The notes beneath the pieces are model-generated. The model had not been told where the DNA came from. It made no database searches and worked only from the letters and a program-made list of their open reading frames with translations. Shown here one piece after another: positions 21,153 to 35,032 of a stretch of DNA of 64,000 bases (position 1 is its first letter; each line of letters begins with the position of its first letter). The stretch spans positions 682,001 through 746,000 of the forward strand of contig JAJHTX010000012.1 of the NCBI GenBank assembly GCA_032164295.1, read 5' to 3'. Origin of the DNA: Inonotus obliquus (taxonomy: Eukaryota > Basidiomycota > Agaricomycetes > Hymenochaetales > Hymenochaetaceae). Both the position numbers and the translations under genes were made by a program.

Positions 21153-22790
<1,638 letters not shown>

Positions 22791-22903
22791 TTATCGATGA
22801 CTAAGCAGACTCAAGATTACATATATGGTTCAAATACGAAACCGACCAATTGAGAATATATCAATTGTACATATCCAATCTATACGTTGTGTGTTTATTA
22901 CCT

Positions 22904-25900
22904 TTACTCATCTTCCTCATCATAGCTACCGGACCTGAAAAGCGCCATAAGCTCCTCGAGTCCGAGTCGGGAATTCTTGAGCCTGTCTCCGCTAAGCGCC
23001 GCTGCCGCAAGCGCTCGTTTCTTTTCCTGTAGTGCAAGAATACGTTCTTCCACCGTCTGCTCAATGGTCAACTTGTAGATGTTGACTGCGCGAGTCTGTC
23101 CATACCGATGAGCACGATCAAAGGCCTGATCCTGAGTCACGGTTATTTTCAACCAACAAGACGGAGCATACGACCGTTGCTTACCTCAAGAGCAGGATTC
23201 CACCAAAGATCTACCAAGATAACATTATTACATGCTGTGAGGTTCAGACCTAGAAGCGGGTCGATCAGAAGGATGTCCAGAATTCTTCTCAATCCACGAA
23301 CCGGTGTTGCCAGCTTTGAAAGAGATAAGAATCACTGTAATGCGGCTGTCTTCCCGTATCGCTCGTAGACTTTCTTCGCGCTGATCCTTTCGCATCGATC
23401 CATCATCTACGCAGGATTGAGCGCAACGTTAAACCAATATGCTAAAATACTCACATCTGACGAACTTGAGTCCTTCATTTTTAAGGAATGGTTGAATTAT
23501 ATCAAGCATAGACGTGAATTGAGAGAAGATTATTGTTTTTTCGCCGGTCGACGAATCGCGAATCTTTCGCAATAGCTGCAGGAGCATTCTTATTTTTGCG
23601 GAGTCGGGAGGGAGTGACTTCGCTCCGGAAGCGAGAGATTTACGTCTGGATTTGCTAGCGATTCCTTCACAATCTGAGCAATACCGCGTAGATGATGTAC
23701 CATCCGTTCTCGAAGAGCCAGTTCTAAATGGATCTCAGAGTCGGAAGCTCAGCAAAGTAATTCACTCACGGTTGCTGGCACATGTGACATTTAGCAGACG
23801 ATGAAACGTTCAATTGATTGAACAGGTCTGTGAGGTCCTGCTCGACATCGTCTTTTGCGGGCCGAGGTTCCACGTTCTCCTTGTCGAGCAGGAAGTCTTT
23901 TGACAAAAGCGAAGGGTGGTTGCAAGCTGCCAAAGTGAATTGCGTCAGAGGTGCTATATGGATCAACTTTGTCATCCGCACCTTGTCGTAAGCGAAGTAG
24001 GAGGACCAGTACCGACGTGTAATTCCTTGCAATATCACCGCCTTGGCGAAATTTATTGAGAGTCGACTCGACCTTCGACGCAATCGATTCGTAGAACTCC
24101 CTTTCATCCGAATCAAAGACACAAGGGACGATGTTCACGTTTCGATCTGGAAGCTCGATTAATTGTTTGCCGTTGATAATAGTATCCTTCTTTCGTCGCA
24201 ACATTATAGCTTTTAGGACGACCTATAAGACGTCAAGATTAGAATTTTCATAGCGATACTCGATTCATTGATCAGACCTGGAGCTTCTTCATCGCTCGGA
24301 CTGATTTACCAGATTTGACAGGTTTATTGATCTGGTTATTGAAGGTGTCCCAGTCACTAAGAGGACGGATCCTAAGGAACTTCAACAGCGAGTACAGTTC
24401 CTCAACGTTGTTCTGCCTACACAAACCTTTCAGAAAAGAGTCCTGTCCGATCACTGCTTCATACTCACATCGGTGTACCCGTCAACGCCCATCGAAATTT
24501 GCCTTCCAAGGCGCAACACGCTTCAGCACCCTTTGTCTTGACGTTTTTTATGTTGTGGGCTTCATCTACAAGTCTATTAGATCCAGAGACGGACTGAAAC
24601 GTAGAGCCTATCACAAACCGAGAACAATCCTCCACCATCTTACTCGAAACAAGGCATCCATGACCTTTGCTTTCCTCGGAGCTCTCTTGGTTACGGCCCC
24701 ATCCGACGTACTGTCTTCTTCGGATGAGCTGACTTCTCGCGACTTCTTAGTTGCTTTGCTCGAGCCAGGTTGTTTATATGAGCCATGCTCGGAAGACAGC
24801 ACACTGTATGATGTTATCTAGTGTATGTTAGAAAGACGCACAAGAACCCATAATTAACTGTGACGCACGACAATATGCGCCCTCTTCAGCGCTTCAGGAT
24901 CTTGGGATTGTGAGTAAAGTTTATTGGTGTGAAGACTGTTGAATATCTACTCACCTTTCGTCCGAGAGGGACCATGATGTTCTATAACTCGAAGACCCAC
25001 TGTCATCTTGCGAATCTCACTCGCCCATTGAGACACTAAGGCTACAGGGCAGACGACGCTAAGCGTGCTTGCTGTCAGCGCCGGTATCTAGTGTAGATGA
25101 ATTCACCCACAGAGTCGAAGCTGCATAGCCCGCGTTTCTATCCGACTTGCGAGGTCTCCCGTCGACGATCCTGGTAAGAGTCTGGATCGTTTTACCGAGC
25201 CTGATGTAACGATTGCAAATTGTTCAGTGCGTGGCTTGGGGCATAGTGTGAAGGTTTACCCCATATCGTCAGCGAGAATCCCTCCGGCCTTCTTTCCACT
25301 TTCACGTTCAGCCATCCATTTGCGCCCGATGACTTGGTGAGGTAATAGTTTAATGCCTTCTTGGAATCCATCGACAATGGTATCTTGCATATCAATGTCA
25401 ACAGTTCCATCATTCATGCTCGACGACAACAGTTCTTTGAGATCGCGCTCGGCTTCAGCCGCAGTCTTCTTTGGGTCATAGAGTTGGTCTACTGCTGGTT
25501 CATCGAATGTTTCCCACAATGGACCATCCGATGGTTGTCGATTTTCCAAAGCAGAGTTTGTCGGAATCTTAATTACCGTCGGCTGTTTCGCGAATGAAGC
25601 CTGATTTGCCCTGGGTCCTTCCAACGGTTTGGTACTGAAACAAGGGAAGGACAATTGTCATTGATGATAGTTCGACCATCTCAATTCAGAAGCCCACTAA
25701 CGGTTTGTCCGATACGTCCTCGTCGGAGGAAGACAAATGCATCGGGGTCAGGAATCGCCCGTCTCCAGGCTTCGCAGGCTTCTTGTCGGGAGGAATAGCT
25801 GGTTTGAAGGTGACTGTGTCTTTATCCGACAGCTCATTTGACTTGGGTTGCTGAGGTCTGGGAACCGCAAATATGAGGTTTGGATGCAAAAATGAAGGTA

Positions 25901-26297
25901 TTACCTTTCGGGTTGCTCACGATATGAACGGCGGATCATCTTCGTCGTCAGACCAAACCAGCCGTTTCACCGGTTTCTTTGTCGGAGAACGCGGTTGCAC
26001 GTCGTCATCATCAGAAGACCTATGTGTTGAAGCCAAGGCCGATACTCCGCTTGGACTTGAGTCAGAGGATGATATGGTCTATGATTGTGCACTTTCAGTG
26101 TCATATTAGGTAGCTGTTGGAACTCGGTCGTACTATGACTGTGCTAGGCGATGATATAGGAACAGGTTCCGCCATTCGGCGAGGCTGACCACCTTTCACG
26201 GGAAAGAATTCCGTCGAGGCTGCTATCTCTTTCCTCCTGAAGTTCCATGAGCGTTGATGCATTACACATAGTGTTTGGATGCTCACAGCTGCTCCAT
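22904..26297 (-). CDS. SNF2-family ATPase of the Uls1/Rad5-like group, multi-exon
   Basis: A nuclear DNA translocase. The likely start is ATG 26297, followed by an acidic, serine-rich N-terminus (VKRLVWSDDEDD, HLSSSDEDVSDKP). The ATPase core has KLLPHQVIGRKWMAERE, the Walker A ILADDMGLGKTIQTL (joined over an intron near 25200-25258), STLVVCPVALVSQWASEI, the DEAH box VLDEAHNIKNVKTK and the motif WALTGTPMQNNVEELYSLL. Between the halves there is CHMCQQP...YCSDCEG, a four-cysteine zinc element rather than a full RING. The helicase C lobe has TIIFSQFTSMLDIIQPFL, FKAGNTGLNLTACNNV and QAFDRAHRYGQTRAVNIYKL. It ends at 22904. Yeast Uls1 clears SUMO-conjugated proteins; assignment within the group is inference. 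It lies 186 bp upstream of the fucose synthase, same strand. Confidence 0.9.
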
Positions 26298-26914
26298 TTC
26301 AGTTTCGATCGGGTGAGTTGTCGATGTCGATGTGGTTGAGATTGAAGGAGACGCGTTCACATTGCAGGGCGCCACATCTGATTCACGCACGTGATGACTT
26401 GGCGTGTCGCGAAGAGTCACGGATGTAACAGTCACGCTGTGTCACTCACGAAATTGGCACTGTCATTTCATATTTGCGTTTTATTCGTATTCTTAATTTC
26501 TTACGATGGAAGTTATGCCGGTTCTCCATGGACAACTGAGTATGGCCTTATCTGATATCTGTCCTCACAAATAGGCATCCCGATCCAGTTTTGAACGCAA
26601 ACTTCGGCGACTTTGATACCTGGGGATAGAACCAGTATCGAACCTGTTCTACGCAGATAATTTCGAGTTGGAGCTGCCCTCTTCTCGTTGGTAGAATTCG
26701 GTTCAAGAGGTATAACATCATCGTTCGTTTCATGTTTCTCTTTTCATGGATACAAGCGTGGTCATTGGGGGGGGGGGGGGGGGGTGCCACAGTTATTGAA
26801 GCCCAGCAACCACTTCCCAAGGCTTTCTCCGCGGTTCTACCCTTGATACGCTTGGCAATTCTTCCTGTGTAATATGGTCAGTTGTCCCGATTTCCTTTTT
26901 ATAATGAGGGACCT
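26298..26914. other. Intergenic stretch with an 18-base G run
   Basis: No recognisable gene. Positions 26767-26784 are 18 consecutive G. The stretch is the upstream side of the SNF2 gene and the 3' side of the small minus-strand gene that follows. Confidence 0.6.
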
Positions 26915-27480
26915 TCATACGGTTGTTCCTCCTGGTATGCTCTCATTATTTGGCACCAGATGGGTCTGATTCGACGCTATCAGAGTCAGGATTTCGGTGA
27001 AAGTCAGCACGCGACCGTCACTCTGAGAACTGTCCCCGATATCACTGCTCTGGCGGGATAGCTGGCCAATTCGTGTCAGTGCAGTTCTCACTTCGTCCCA
27101 CGATACTTGATGTCCTGTGACACTATCACCAAGAAATCAGACAGACTGCTTCCCTGGCTCAAGTAGGTTTTACCGACGATGAGAAGTAGTACGCCTTGGC
27201 TTGCCCAATTATATCATCCCGACGCTCTGGCGCCTGAGACTCAAGTATGCTTGAGAGACCTTCCTAGTACACAGATCAATACAACATCAGAATATAAGAG
27301 TTCGGCGTGACTACCTGAAACACTTCATCTGTATCGAAGGGATACCGGGCGAACTCTTCTAAAACAGCGGCTTCGACCATGGCGCGATCTATTGCAGTAT
27401 CATCAAGGAGGCGATAAAGCACTGAGTCCAGTGACCGGCTTATATAATAATGATGCTCTCGTAACGTTTGACTTGCTGCC
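26915..27480 (-). CDS. Unrecognised small intron-containing gene
   Basis: Three exons are supported by splice signals and continuous frame. The first reads HHYYISRSLDSVLYRLLDD, AIDRAMVEAAVLEEFARYP and FDTDEVFQ. The second, after an intron at about 27253-27313, reads EGLSSILESQAPERRDDII and GQAKAYYFSS. The third reads HQVSWDEVRTALTRIGQLS and RVLTFTEILTLIASNQTHL, ending GGTTV at TGA 26915-26917. The first in-frame ATG is at MVEAAVLEEF (about 27380). The frame is open further upstream almost to the divergent F-box gene, so the true start is uncertain or truncated. No family recognised; the composition is that of a helical, soluble protein. Confidence 0.5.
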
Positions 27481-27505
27481 TTGCTAGCAGTACAAGACTA
27501 GTACT

Positions 27506-28646
27506 ATGACCACAATGTTGCCTCCTGAGCTATTGCTGAGAGTCCTTGAACTTGTACTCGATCAAAGTCCAAGGCATCCAATATCCCTTCTCTTGGTTAA
27601 CTCTCATTTCCACAACCTCTGCCAATACGTTCTGCATACAGTGTTACGCTTCTCATCCATCCGGCAGCTCGACTGCTTTGTGCGGACATGCAACAGACTC
27701 GTCTCCTACCCAAGAATACTTTCAATCAACCTTCCCGGAGGAACAGCCAATCCACGTTTGTTCGAACTTGTTCGCGATAGTCTCCTCCGGATAGAGAAAC
27801 TGGCCCCTAAATACTCTCAAAGCGGCCATAAACTGGGCATCCAGCATATTCAACTCTGTCTCAACTCACATACATTTGATAGCTCCAGGCATCTTTTTGA
27901 GGCGCTCGATCTAACAAAGTACGTTGCTCTTCTCTTCATCTGGAAAGCGCATGCTTGATATCGTAATGTAATTTCTCTAGCCCAGACGAATTTATATGGA
28001 CGGGTCCTGACCCGGCCCACCATTTCTCCATAGCAGTGAGTCGTTTCTTTATTCCATCCTCAGTGATTCGCTACCAATCCTGTCCTTTCTTTGCAAGATC
28101 GTACCGATCGCAGCGTCATATCTCTTCAAAGCAATGCGAACATGGACAAACCTTCGCAATCTCAAGCTTACCAACTTATCATTTCCGCAACCCGAGGATG
28201 GCCATCCCGTGCACTTACTCGCGAGAGCTCTAGGTGTAATCATAGGTGGAAATGGTGCACCAGTACACGATCACTCCCTTGTCTCAACCAACGTGATAAT
28301 TCTCTCGTCATCGCCGCCGATGCCACGTCTTCAAACAATCTACCTCGGCCAGATTACGTTCTTGGATCCGTTCGAAGTTGCAATAATTGCATGCGCAAGC
28401 GAGCTCACTTCGCTTATCTCCATGCGCGTCGTTGATGCGTATCAAGGCAGCATTTGGGGTCCGCGTATTAGAAACGCAGATGTGGAGAGAGCTACTATGC
28501 ACTTATTTCCATCTCCATCTTCTAATATGGACGATTCAGGGAAGAATTCCTGCAAGACCTGTATCGACCGCGTAAGAAGACTTGTCTCTTGCGAAGCCTT
28601 GACGGAACGGATAATGGGAGGGGACAGGATGGATTATGACAATTAG
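27506..28646 (+). CDS. F-box-like protein
   Basis: Start ATG 27506 (MTTMLPPELLLRVLELVLDQ). The N-terminal 45 residues have the F-box pattern of basidiomycete families: LPPELLLRVLELV followed by LLLVNSHFHNLCQYVLHTVL. F-box proteins usually bind Skp1 in SCF ubiquitin ligases and pick substrates with the C-terminal part. The rest (MRTWTNLRNLKLTNLSFPQ, MPRLQTIYLGQITFLDPFE, IIACASELTSLISMRVVD) looks like degenerate leucine-rich repeats. At least one or two introns interrupt it between about 27920 and 28130. The stop is at 28644-28646, 117 bp from the convergent end of MRE11. Such genes are numerous and variable in agaricomycetes; the target is unknown. Confidence 0.75.
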
Positions 28647-28762
28647 TACAACGTTGGATGCGAAACATGTTAAATGGGAAAGGGAGGGATAGTTCAGGCA
28701 GAGATTGGCACTATTCGTCACTATCGCTGTCAATCTCAACCTGATCAACACAGTTTCAGCTC

Positions 28763-31543
28763 TTATCGTATCGCTGATGAATACAACGGAAGATTACATA
28801 CAACTTTCTGCATCTTTCCCTTAGCAGCGGCAGCTGCAGTCCGAGTACCGCGAGTCCTCGAACCCGCTCCAGAAGGGGCAAAACTCAAGGTGGGCTGCTT
28901 AGATTTCGAGGCTGCTTGGGACGCAGCGGCTTTTCCACGTCCTGTTGCCTTTTTCGCTGGTTGACTGCAGACAGCCAATTCAGTCAACGTCGATTAAGAA
29001 GCCCGTCAAGGAAATACCTTAAAACAGCTGCGCGGCTAGTTTTCTTTACCGGCTTGGGAGCTCCCTCAGCCTCTTCATCTTCATTCTCCGATTCCGACTT
29101 CAGGAGGACGCGTAAGATGATGAGCCCCAGAAAAAGTAATTGTACATACCGGAACCTTAGCCCTTCTTCCCTTAGTGTTCGATGCCTTTGATGCTGCATT
29201 TCCTTTCGCTCTTGAAGTGGTCGCTTTCGCACTCTTCTTCGGAGGCGGTCCCTCAAAATCGTCGTCATCGTCCAGATCCATCACCATCGAGTCAACCGAT
29301 TCCGCATCGGATCCACCATTCCGCTTTTTCTTCATGAGCGAAATGGGACACCATAATAAACTAGTCGCACCTTTGTTGGCCCGCTGTGGCCAGTCTTTTT
29401 CCTTTCCTTGTATTCCTCCTCATGTTTCTTCCTGGCTTCTTGGACCTGTGAATTATCAATGATCATGGAGATTCGTCAATTAGCATGCGACATACGGCGT
29501 CATCTAGTTCCTCCTCCTCAATCTGGCCATTTGCTTGTACGCCCTTCATAAGAGATTTCAGATTTGAATGTACATACCTAACAGAGTATCAGTTACTGGA
29601 CACGACAGCACATCATGGTAACTCACGAAGAAATGGCATGCGTATCATCCTTCTCAACATACAATTGAATTGCATCACCCATGCCGACCTCGCCGAGTAA
29701 TTGCATCTCCTGACTAGCCAGATACTCTTTCACAAGCGTCCCTACACGAACTTTTGCAAGCTTCTCGCTGATAGGCATATCAGGGTCATCGATACTCAAC
29801 TCTGGCTGCTCAATATCATTTTTTGTCTTTGAGCGTGACGTAAACCTCTTGGATCGGTGAAAGAGAAGAACATCGCGAGGATTAGCTATACGACCTTGGA
29901 ATTCTTGACCGAAGCGTATCGGGTTCGACATTTCCGCGACGTCGGTCGTATCAACCTTAGTTTCGAGTTTTATCAATACAAACGGGCTCAAGGATGAAGG
30001 CGATTGGGCACCTTTAATCGAATAAGAGGCAACATTGCGGGAAGCGCTTCCTCTCCTCTTTCCAAGGCTTGAGTGTTTCGCTCTTCCCATTGAGAATTAG
30101 CCTTTTCGATAAGTTCGTTGACCTGCAAAGAAGTCAAGGCGACTAGTCCGGCAAAGCCAGAAATGAGACTTGCCTTTCTCTTTAGGAATTTTCCGACTTC
30201 AATTTGGTCCGACACATCAAAGCCCTCGTCTTCTGCCGCCTCCACAAGGCAGACCTCGTCGATAACAAACGGGCGCACTGTGCGCAGAGGTATCGGCTCC
30301 AGTCGGAACTCTTTCTTACAAATATGGAGTAATGCAACATGCCTGAAGAAGAGCAGATTAGAGGGCTATTCCTGCTTCCGTGGCGGATTTATCACCTACT
30401 TCTCGAGTGATTCACCATCCGCTAAGGAGGTTGCCACCGAAGATCCAGGCTGACTGATATAGTACTCCTTTCCGGCCACCGGTTCAGGAATAATGCGGCA
30501 GTCATGTTCATGACCCCAAATGACAAGATTGATACTATCGTCAAACATTCCTTCCGGTACTGATTCTTGTGGACCACGCTTTACTCTTTACGGGAAGCAG
30601 AGGTCAGTCACAGCGTTTAAAGAGAACAGCAAAATGTCACCTGTTTTGATGAAGCAGCAAGATGTTGAACCAGTCTTGCTTGTCTCTCGGCATGAACATC
30701 CTCACACGGTTACTTCTGAGCTCAAAATGCAATCGTGCATCCTTAACGTTTCCAATACCATATAAACCGAGTCGAGTATCTCCTTTCTTCAGGAGCACGG
30801 GCTTCACTGCAATGCCAGTACTCTGTGCTTCGGCATCGTTAGTAGGAAGGTCGATTTTACCCATGTAATTGAGTAGGCCAGTCACAGAAAGCAGGTCAAG
30901 GGCACAGAGCGCTCCTTCCTACAAATTTCAGATTTAGCCCAAGGAAAAGAACGGAAACGCAAGGAACATTACAGGCCCCGCGCCCTGTGGGTCATCGTGG
31001 TTACCGTGTATTGAGAATACGGGAATGCCAACGTTGAAGTTAGGGTCCTCATAATTGACAGCAGGGAAACTAACAAGTCGGTTACTTGAACGACAACAAA
31101 CTACTGATATTACTCACGAGAATCCCGATGCTTTCCCTTCATCTGGATCACTCAGTAGTTCAACCTGCACAGGCCTATCCCCCATCGTGTATTCTCTCAA
31201 TAATGCAATAACGCGGTATATACAGTCTCTCGAAGGACGGTTTTCGTGAAACAGGTCACCCGCCAAGAGGATAAAGTCGACCTGAGTATAAGCATGAATG
31301 ACTAGTTGAGACCAGAGCTAATGATTTACATCGTTCTTGACGGCTAGCTGCAGGATCTCCTCAAAGGTGTTGAAGGAATCTCGTCCTCTGATAGGATCTC
31401 GCTCCAGATACCCAATGTGGTTATCTGTTGCGAGCATGATTTTGATTGTATCCTCTGTATTGCTTCGGTCCTGAGTCAAGCGCCTAGTCGAACATCTTCA
31501 TAAACGTACCATCTGATTCGAAAGCTGTCCTGGCTTGAGGCAT
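28763..31543 (-). CDS. MRE11: MRE11 double-strand-break repair nuclease, multi-exon
   Basis: The nuclease subunit of the MRE11-RAD50-NBS1 complex in the nucleus, which opens DNA ends for repair and checkpoint signalling. It starts ATG 31543 ([11 protein letters not shown]). The metal-binding phosphoesterase motifs are all present in order: [42 protein letters not shown] and [16 protein letters not shown], then [15 protein letters not shown]. The capping domain follows ([28 protein letters not shown] segment). The C-terminal part is basic, with an acidic patch ([16 protein letters not shown]) and a tail [18 protein letters not shown], resembling a PIP-box-like QxxLSF segment, and runs to about 28763. 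Typical fungal length and order. Divergent from the fucose transporter across 202 bp. Confidence 0.95.
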
Positions 31544-31745
31544 ATTGGATTCTCAGAGTGATGGTTGTGAACAAAGGTTGAGAGTGACTCAGAATTTCGG
31601 TCGCGCTGCAGTGACGGACGCGTGCGTGACATTACGAGTCACACGCGTTCCGTCATCACGCACGGGCACTGCGCCGCTTCTCAGGTTCAGGCTATCATCA
31701 TCTTTCTTTGCTTTCATACTTCTCTCTTTTCCTTGCTTTTCTGCA
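31544..31745. promoter_or_regulatory. Shared divergent promoter of MRE11 and the GDP-fucose transporter
   Basis: Only 202 bp separate the two ATGs (31543 minus, 31746 plus), so both promoters must fit here or overlap the genes. It contains the inverted words GTGACGGACGCGTGCGTGAC and ACGCGTTCCGTCATCACGCA at about 31609-31663, a GC-rich palindromic cluster unlike the surroundings. Regulatory function is inferred. Confidence 0.5.
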
Positions 31746-33092
31746 ATGTCTCAACATAATATACCAAAGCCTCCAGAGAGGCTCCTTGTCGTGCGTTTGC
31801 AGATCCTATATTCGAATCTCCGAGTATCCATTGTTTTTCTAGCTCGGCACGGTCTCATTCTACATGGTTGCCGCATTAGCAGTATGTACCATTGATACTT
31901 TCTTTCCCGGCAGAGAACTCATTCTAGCTGGGCGTAGATGGTCATGGCGTAAGCGCTCTTTTCCCCGGGAAAGGAGTTCTCGCTTACCAGAACGTACAGA
32001 AACAAATGGGTGCTGAACACGACGACCGTACCCTTGTTCTTCCTCCTCACCCAGCTCCTCATAGCCGTTTTCCTTTTCCTCGTCTCGCATGCTGTCGGCC
32101 TCATTAGAGTCTCCTTCCATATTGACTGGGCGCTCTGCAAAGGTCTTGCGCCGATGACCTTCCTCAATGTTATTGGCTTGAGGTCTGTTGCCGTCCCTCC
32201 AGTATAGTAAATTTCGCGCCCTGAAATTTCACCGACAGCTTCAGCAACTTTACGCTCAAATATGTCGACGCGTCTTTCTATCAAGTCGCGCGGGGCCTCG
32301 TACTGCCTTTCACAGTAGCGACCTCTGCATTCTTCATCCATTCACGACCTTCACGAGCAATCCTCCTCGCCTGCACAATCGTGACCCTCGGCTTCTTCAT
32401 TGGGGTCTTTCTTGACGGAGTAAACGTCTCCGCAGTAGGCGTCTTCTTCGGCGTCGTCAGCAGTGCAACCACAGCACTGCATGCTGTCGTAATCAAAAAG
32501 GCGATTAAACTTCTTAATGATTCCACACTTGATCTTAGTTGGTACACAAACCTGCTTAGTGCAGCTGTTCTAAGCATTGTCGTGGTATTTAGTGGGGAGC
32601 TTCCCGATGTCTTTGCTCTCCTTTACGGAGAACCCAGGGTGTTGAGGACTTTCGTGTGGGGATCTCTCATTACAGTATGTTTTTATTATTCCGTTTGGGA
32701 ATGGACACAATCAAATGGTTCTCCAGGGCACGTTCGGCTTCCTCATGAGCCTTGCCTCCTTACTGTCCATAAAGGTAACATCGCCTATTACACACATGGT
32801 TTCTTCCGCTGTTCGCGGAGTGGCCGCCTCTTTCCTCGGAGTTTGGCTTTTCCACGATATCATCACCAGGTATGATAATAGTCATCTCTTTCTAAAAGTC
32901 AATCGTCTCAATTTGTTCTGTTATAGCGGACGAGCAACTTCAATCGCTGTCATTCTCGGCGGATCCATCTGCTACACATGGATCAAGCACGTCGAGTCTT
33001 CACGTCCACCTGCCTCAAGTGAGAAACCGTACGATCGCGTGCCACTTGACGAAATTGAAGCAGGAAAGGTAGAAGAACGTAATAAGCCATAA
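31746..33092 (+). CDS. GDP-fucose transporter (SLC35C1 type), multi-exon
   Basis: A multi-pass membrane antiporter of the Golgi that brings GDP-fucose into the lumen in exchange for GMP. The start ATG 31746 reads MSQHNIPKPPERLLVVR. The conserved order of the triose-phosphate/nucleotide-sugar transporter family is clear: NKWVLNTTTVPLFFLLTQLL, WALCKGLAPMTFLNVIGL, then after an intron FNNFTLKYVDASFYQVARGL, LPFTVATSAFFI, ILLACTIVTLGFFIGVFLDG, FFGVVSSATTALHAVVIKK, LSWYTNLLSAAVLSIVVVF, GTFGFLMSLASLLSIKVTSP and SIAVILGGSICYTWIKH. The C-terminus is short and hydrophilic (EKPYDRVPLDEIEAG). FNN..LKYV.ASFYQ.ARGL is the signature of the fucose subgroup. With the synthase at 21-22.7 kb it completes the donor route. 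Confidence 0.93.
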
Positions 33093-33333
33093 TAGAATTC
33101 CAATTCCATTCATACCCAGACGACGCACGATATAGTGATTTGCATATACTCTAACTTATTGCTCCATAGAGTCCCGGGCCTGTTATTGCAATATTATATA
33201 TCCTACATGACGATTTTATAGCATAATTGGCAGCGCGAGCGAACGTGCTGCTCTCAAATGCAGGTCCGGATCCGGCAGTATTACAGAGATGCAAGATAAT
33301 ATCACGAATCAATAAAACAGTTCTATAATTGAT

Positions 33334-34822
33334 CTATAAGTTCCCCTCCAACTTCATCTCATCCATCTCTTCATCCTTCTGCGTCACTTTACCAGGATGC
33401 TTCCCGCGACCTGCACGTTCGAGGGTACCATCCGCAAGCTTGTAAGCAGGGAGGTATCTTTCCTCTCCCTCCCCAGCCTCATCTTCAGCATTGTTACTCT
33501 CGTTCCCACTCCAATCTCCAGACGGCCCGTTTGCCCGTGCCTTGACATCGGGCAGCGGAACAGGTGTAGTGCACTCCGAGTCAATCGGCAAGCTTGTCTC
33601 ACCCACGTTCTGCTGTTGCTGCTGTGATAACCTCGTCGGCTTCGGTGTCTCGATATGTGGAAGAGCCTGGGATTGATTAGTACACATAGGTCGGATGCGC
33701 AGCGCTGGGTTAGGATAAGTATTGTATGTGGAGCCGAGGCTCGTGTATCTTCGTTACGCTCAGTCAGCACAAGAATCACAGTGGTGGGAACGGACAGATA
33801 CGTACCCTTGGTCATAAAGTACGCAATACGGGATTGAGAGAGAACGAAGGAATGTCCATACGTCAGTGTATGTCCAGTTTATGATTGGGTGAACGCGCTC
33901 AAAGCGAGGCCAGTCCGAGTCCGTCATGTTGCGGAACCCGAGAGTTGCTGTACGGCGAATATTCATGAGCATATAGTCAACACTCAGAGATGAAATGATG
34001 TTTCACCAACCTCCATGAGGGTCACCTTTACGAGTGCCAACAAGAATAGCCTCAATATGCGGGAAATCGGTCTTGTACCTCTCCAACGCTCTACGCATTC
34101 CCTCCCCACCACGAGCCTTACCCACAGGATACTTCCCCTTCCCCGTCCCATTCGGCTGTGGAGTCGCCGGTCGGGTCACGCTCTCAATTGGCGGTAAGTC
34201 TCTCGGGTTGTCGGGAAGCGGAGCTTCAGAGTTCGGAGGTGAGCAATGGTAAAGTTCGAGGTTGTATGCTGCGACAGACTGTCTTATGAAATCTTCGAGT
34301 TCGGGGAATGGTGAGGGGAGAGGGATGTAGAGAGTAGGTATCCTGTATGATAATTTTGAGGAGGACGAGCGCATGCCAATGGCAGCATAGAACAGGTGTA
34401 GCAGAACAGTGCCTGTAGCATATTCGTTAGCACCATCCAGTAAGAGCTGACTGAGATGAGACGGACAGTCTTTGCCTCCGTTGAAGCTCAGCGAGACATT
34501 GTCCTGCCTACAAAGATAATCCAAATGCACCGTTAGTATCCATGAACCAATCCAAATGATACGAAACGCACGAATGGTCATCAAGGGCCTGGTTGATCAC
34601 ATCCAGAGCTTCACGGACAAGTCTCGCAATGGGAGCGTCCGACTCTGCAAGCTTACGAACATCCGCAGCAACCTTTGCCTGGTCAAAGACATGTACGTTT
34701 CTAGCATGCTTTACGTCGACGAAGGTCATACTATGAGCAAATCGTCGCCGTTGAGGTTGAAGTAATGGAAGGAAGGATGAAGTTCTGGGATGAAAAGGGA
34801 GTCTGATGACCATGAGTATCAT
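33334..34822 (-). CDS. FAD synthase (FMN adenylyltransferase, FAD1 type)
   Basis: Makes FAD from FMN and ATP; it belongs to the PAPS-reductase-like fold used by yeast Fad1. The P-loop-like motif reads [19 protein letters not shown] once the intron at about 34404-34456 is removed. Then come [57 protein letters not shown] and the signature [20 protein letters not shown] across another intron, then RIRPMC. The C-terminal 110 residues are a low-complexity extension ([13 protein letters not shown]). The start at 34822 ([13 protein letters not shown]) gives a basic, arginine-rich N-terminus that could target mitochondria; a later methionine ([11 protein letters not shown]) would give a cytosolic form. 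The start choice is uncertain. Divergent from the ArfGAP. Confidence 0.93.
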
Positions 34823-35032
34823 ATGAGTAGTTCACATGAACACAATCCACCGAGTATTTCGGATATTTATTCACCATTTTCATCACATTTATTTCACAGA
34901 ATTTATCGATCGAGATAATTTCATGCTAATTGTGTAAGAATAGGAGTGCGACGTTGATCAGTGCCGAGTCGTCAGTCTCAATACGGCCATCGCGACCACG
35001 ACCACGACCACAACCGCCACCAACCCACAGCA
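34823..35032. promoter_or_regulatory. Divergent promoter between FAD synthase and ArfGAP
   Basis: 210 bp between the two start codons, AT-rich from 34850 to 34940 (TTTATTCACCATTTTCATCA and similar) and rich in CGACCACGACCAC repeats just before the ArfGAP start. No specific binding site identified. Confidence 0.45.

Noticed and set aside
24315..24821. 168-codon plus-strand ORF
   Set aside because: Antisense to conserved ATPase exons of the SNF2 gene.
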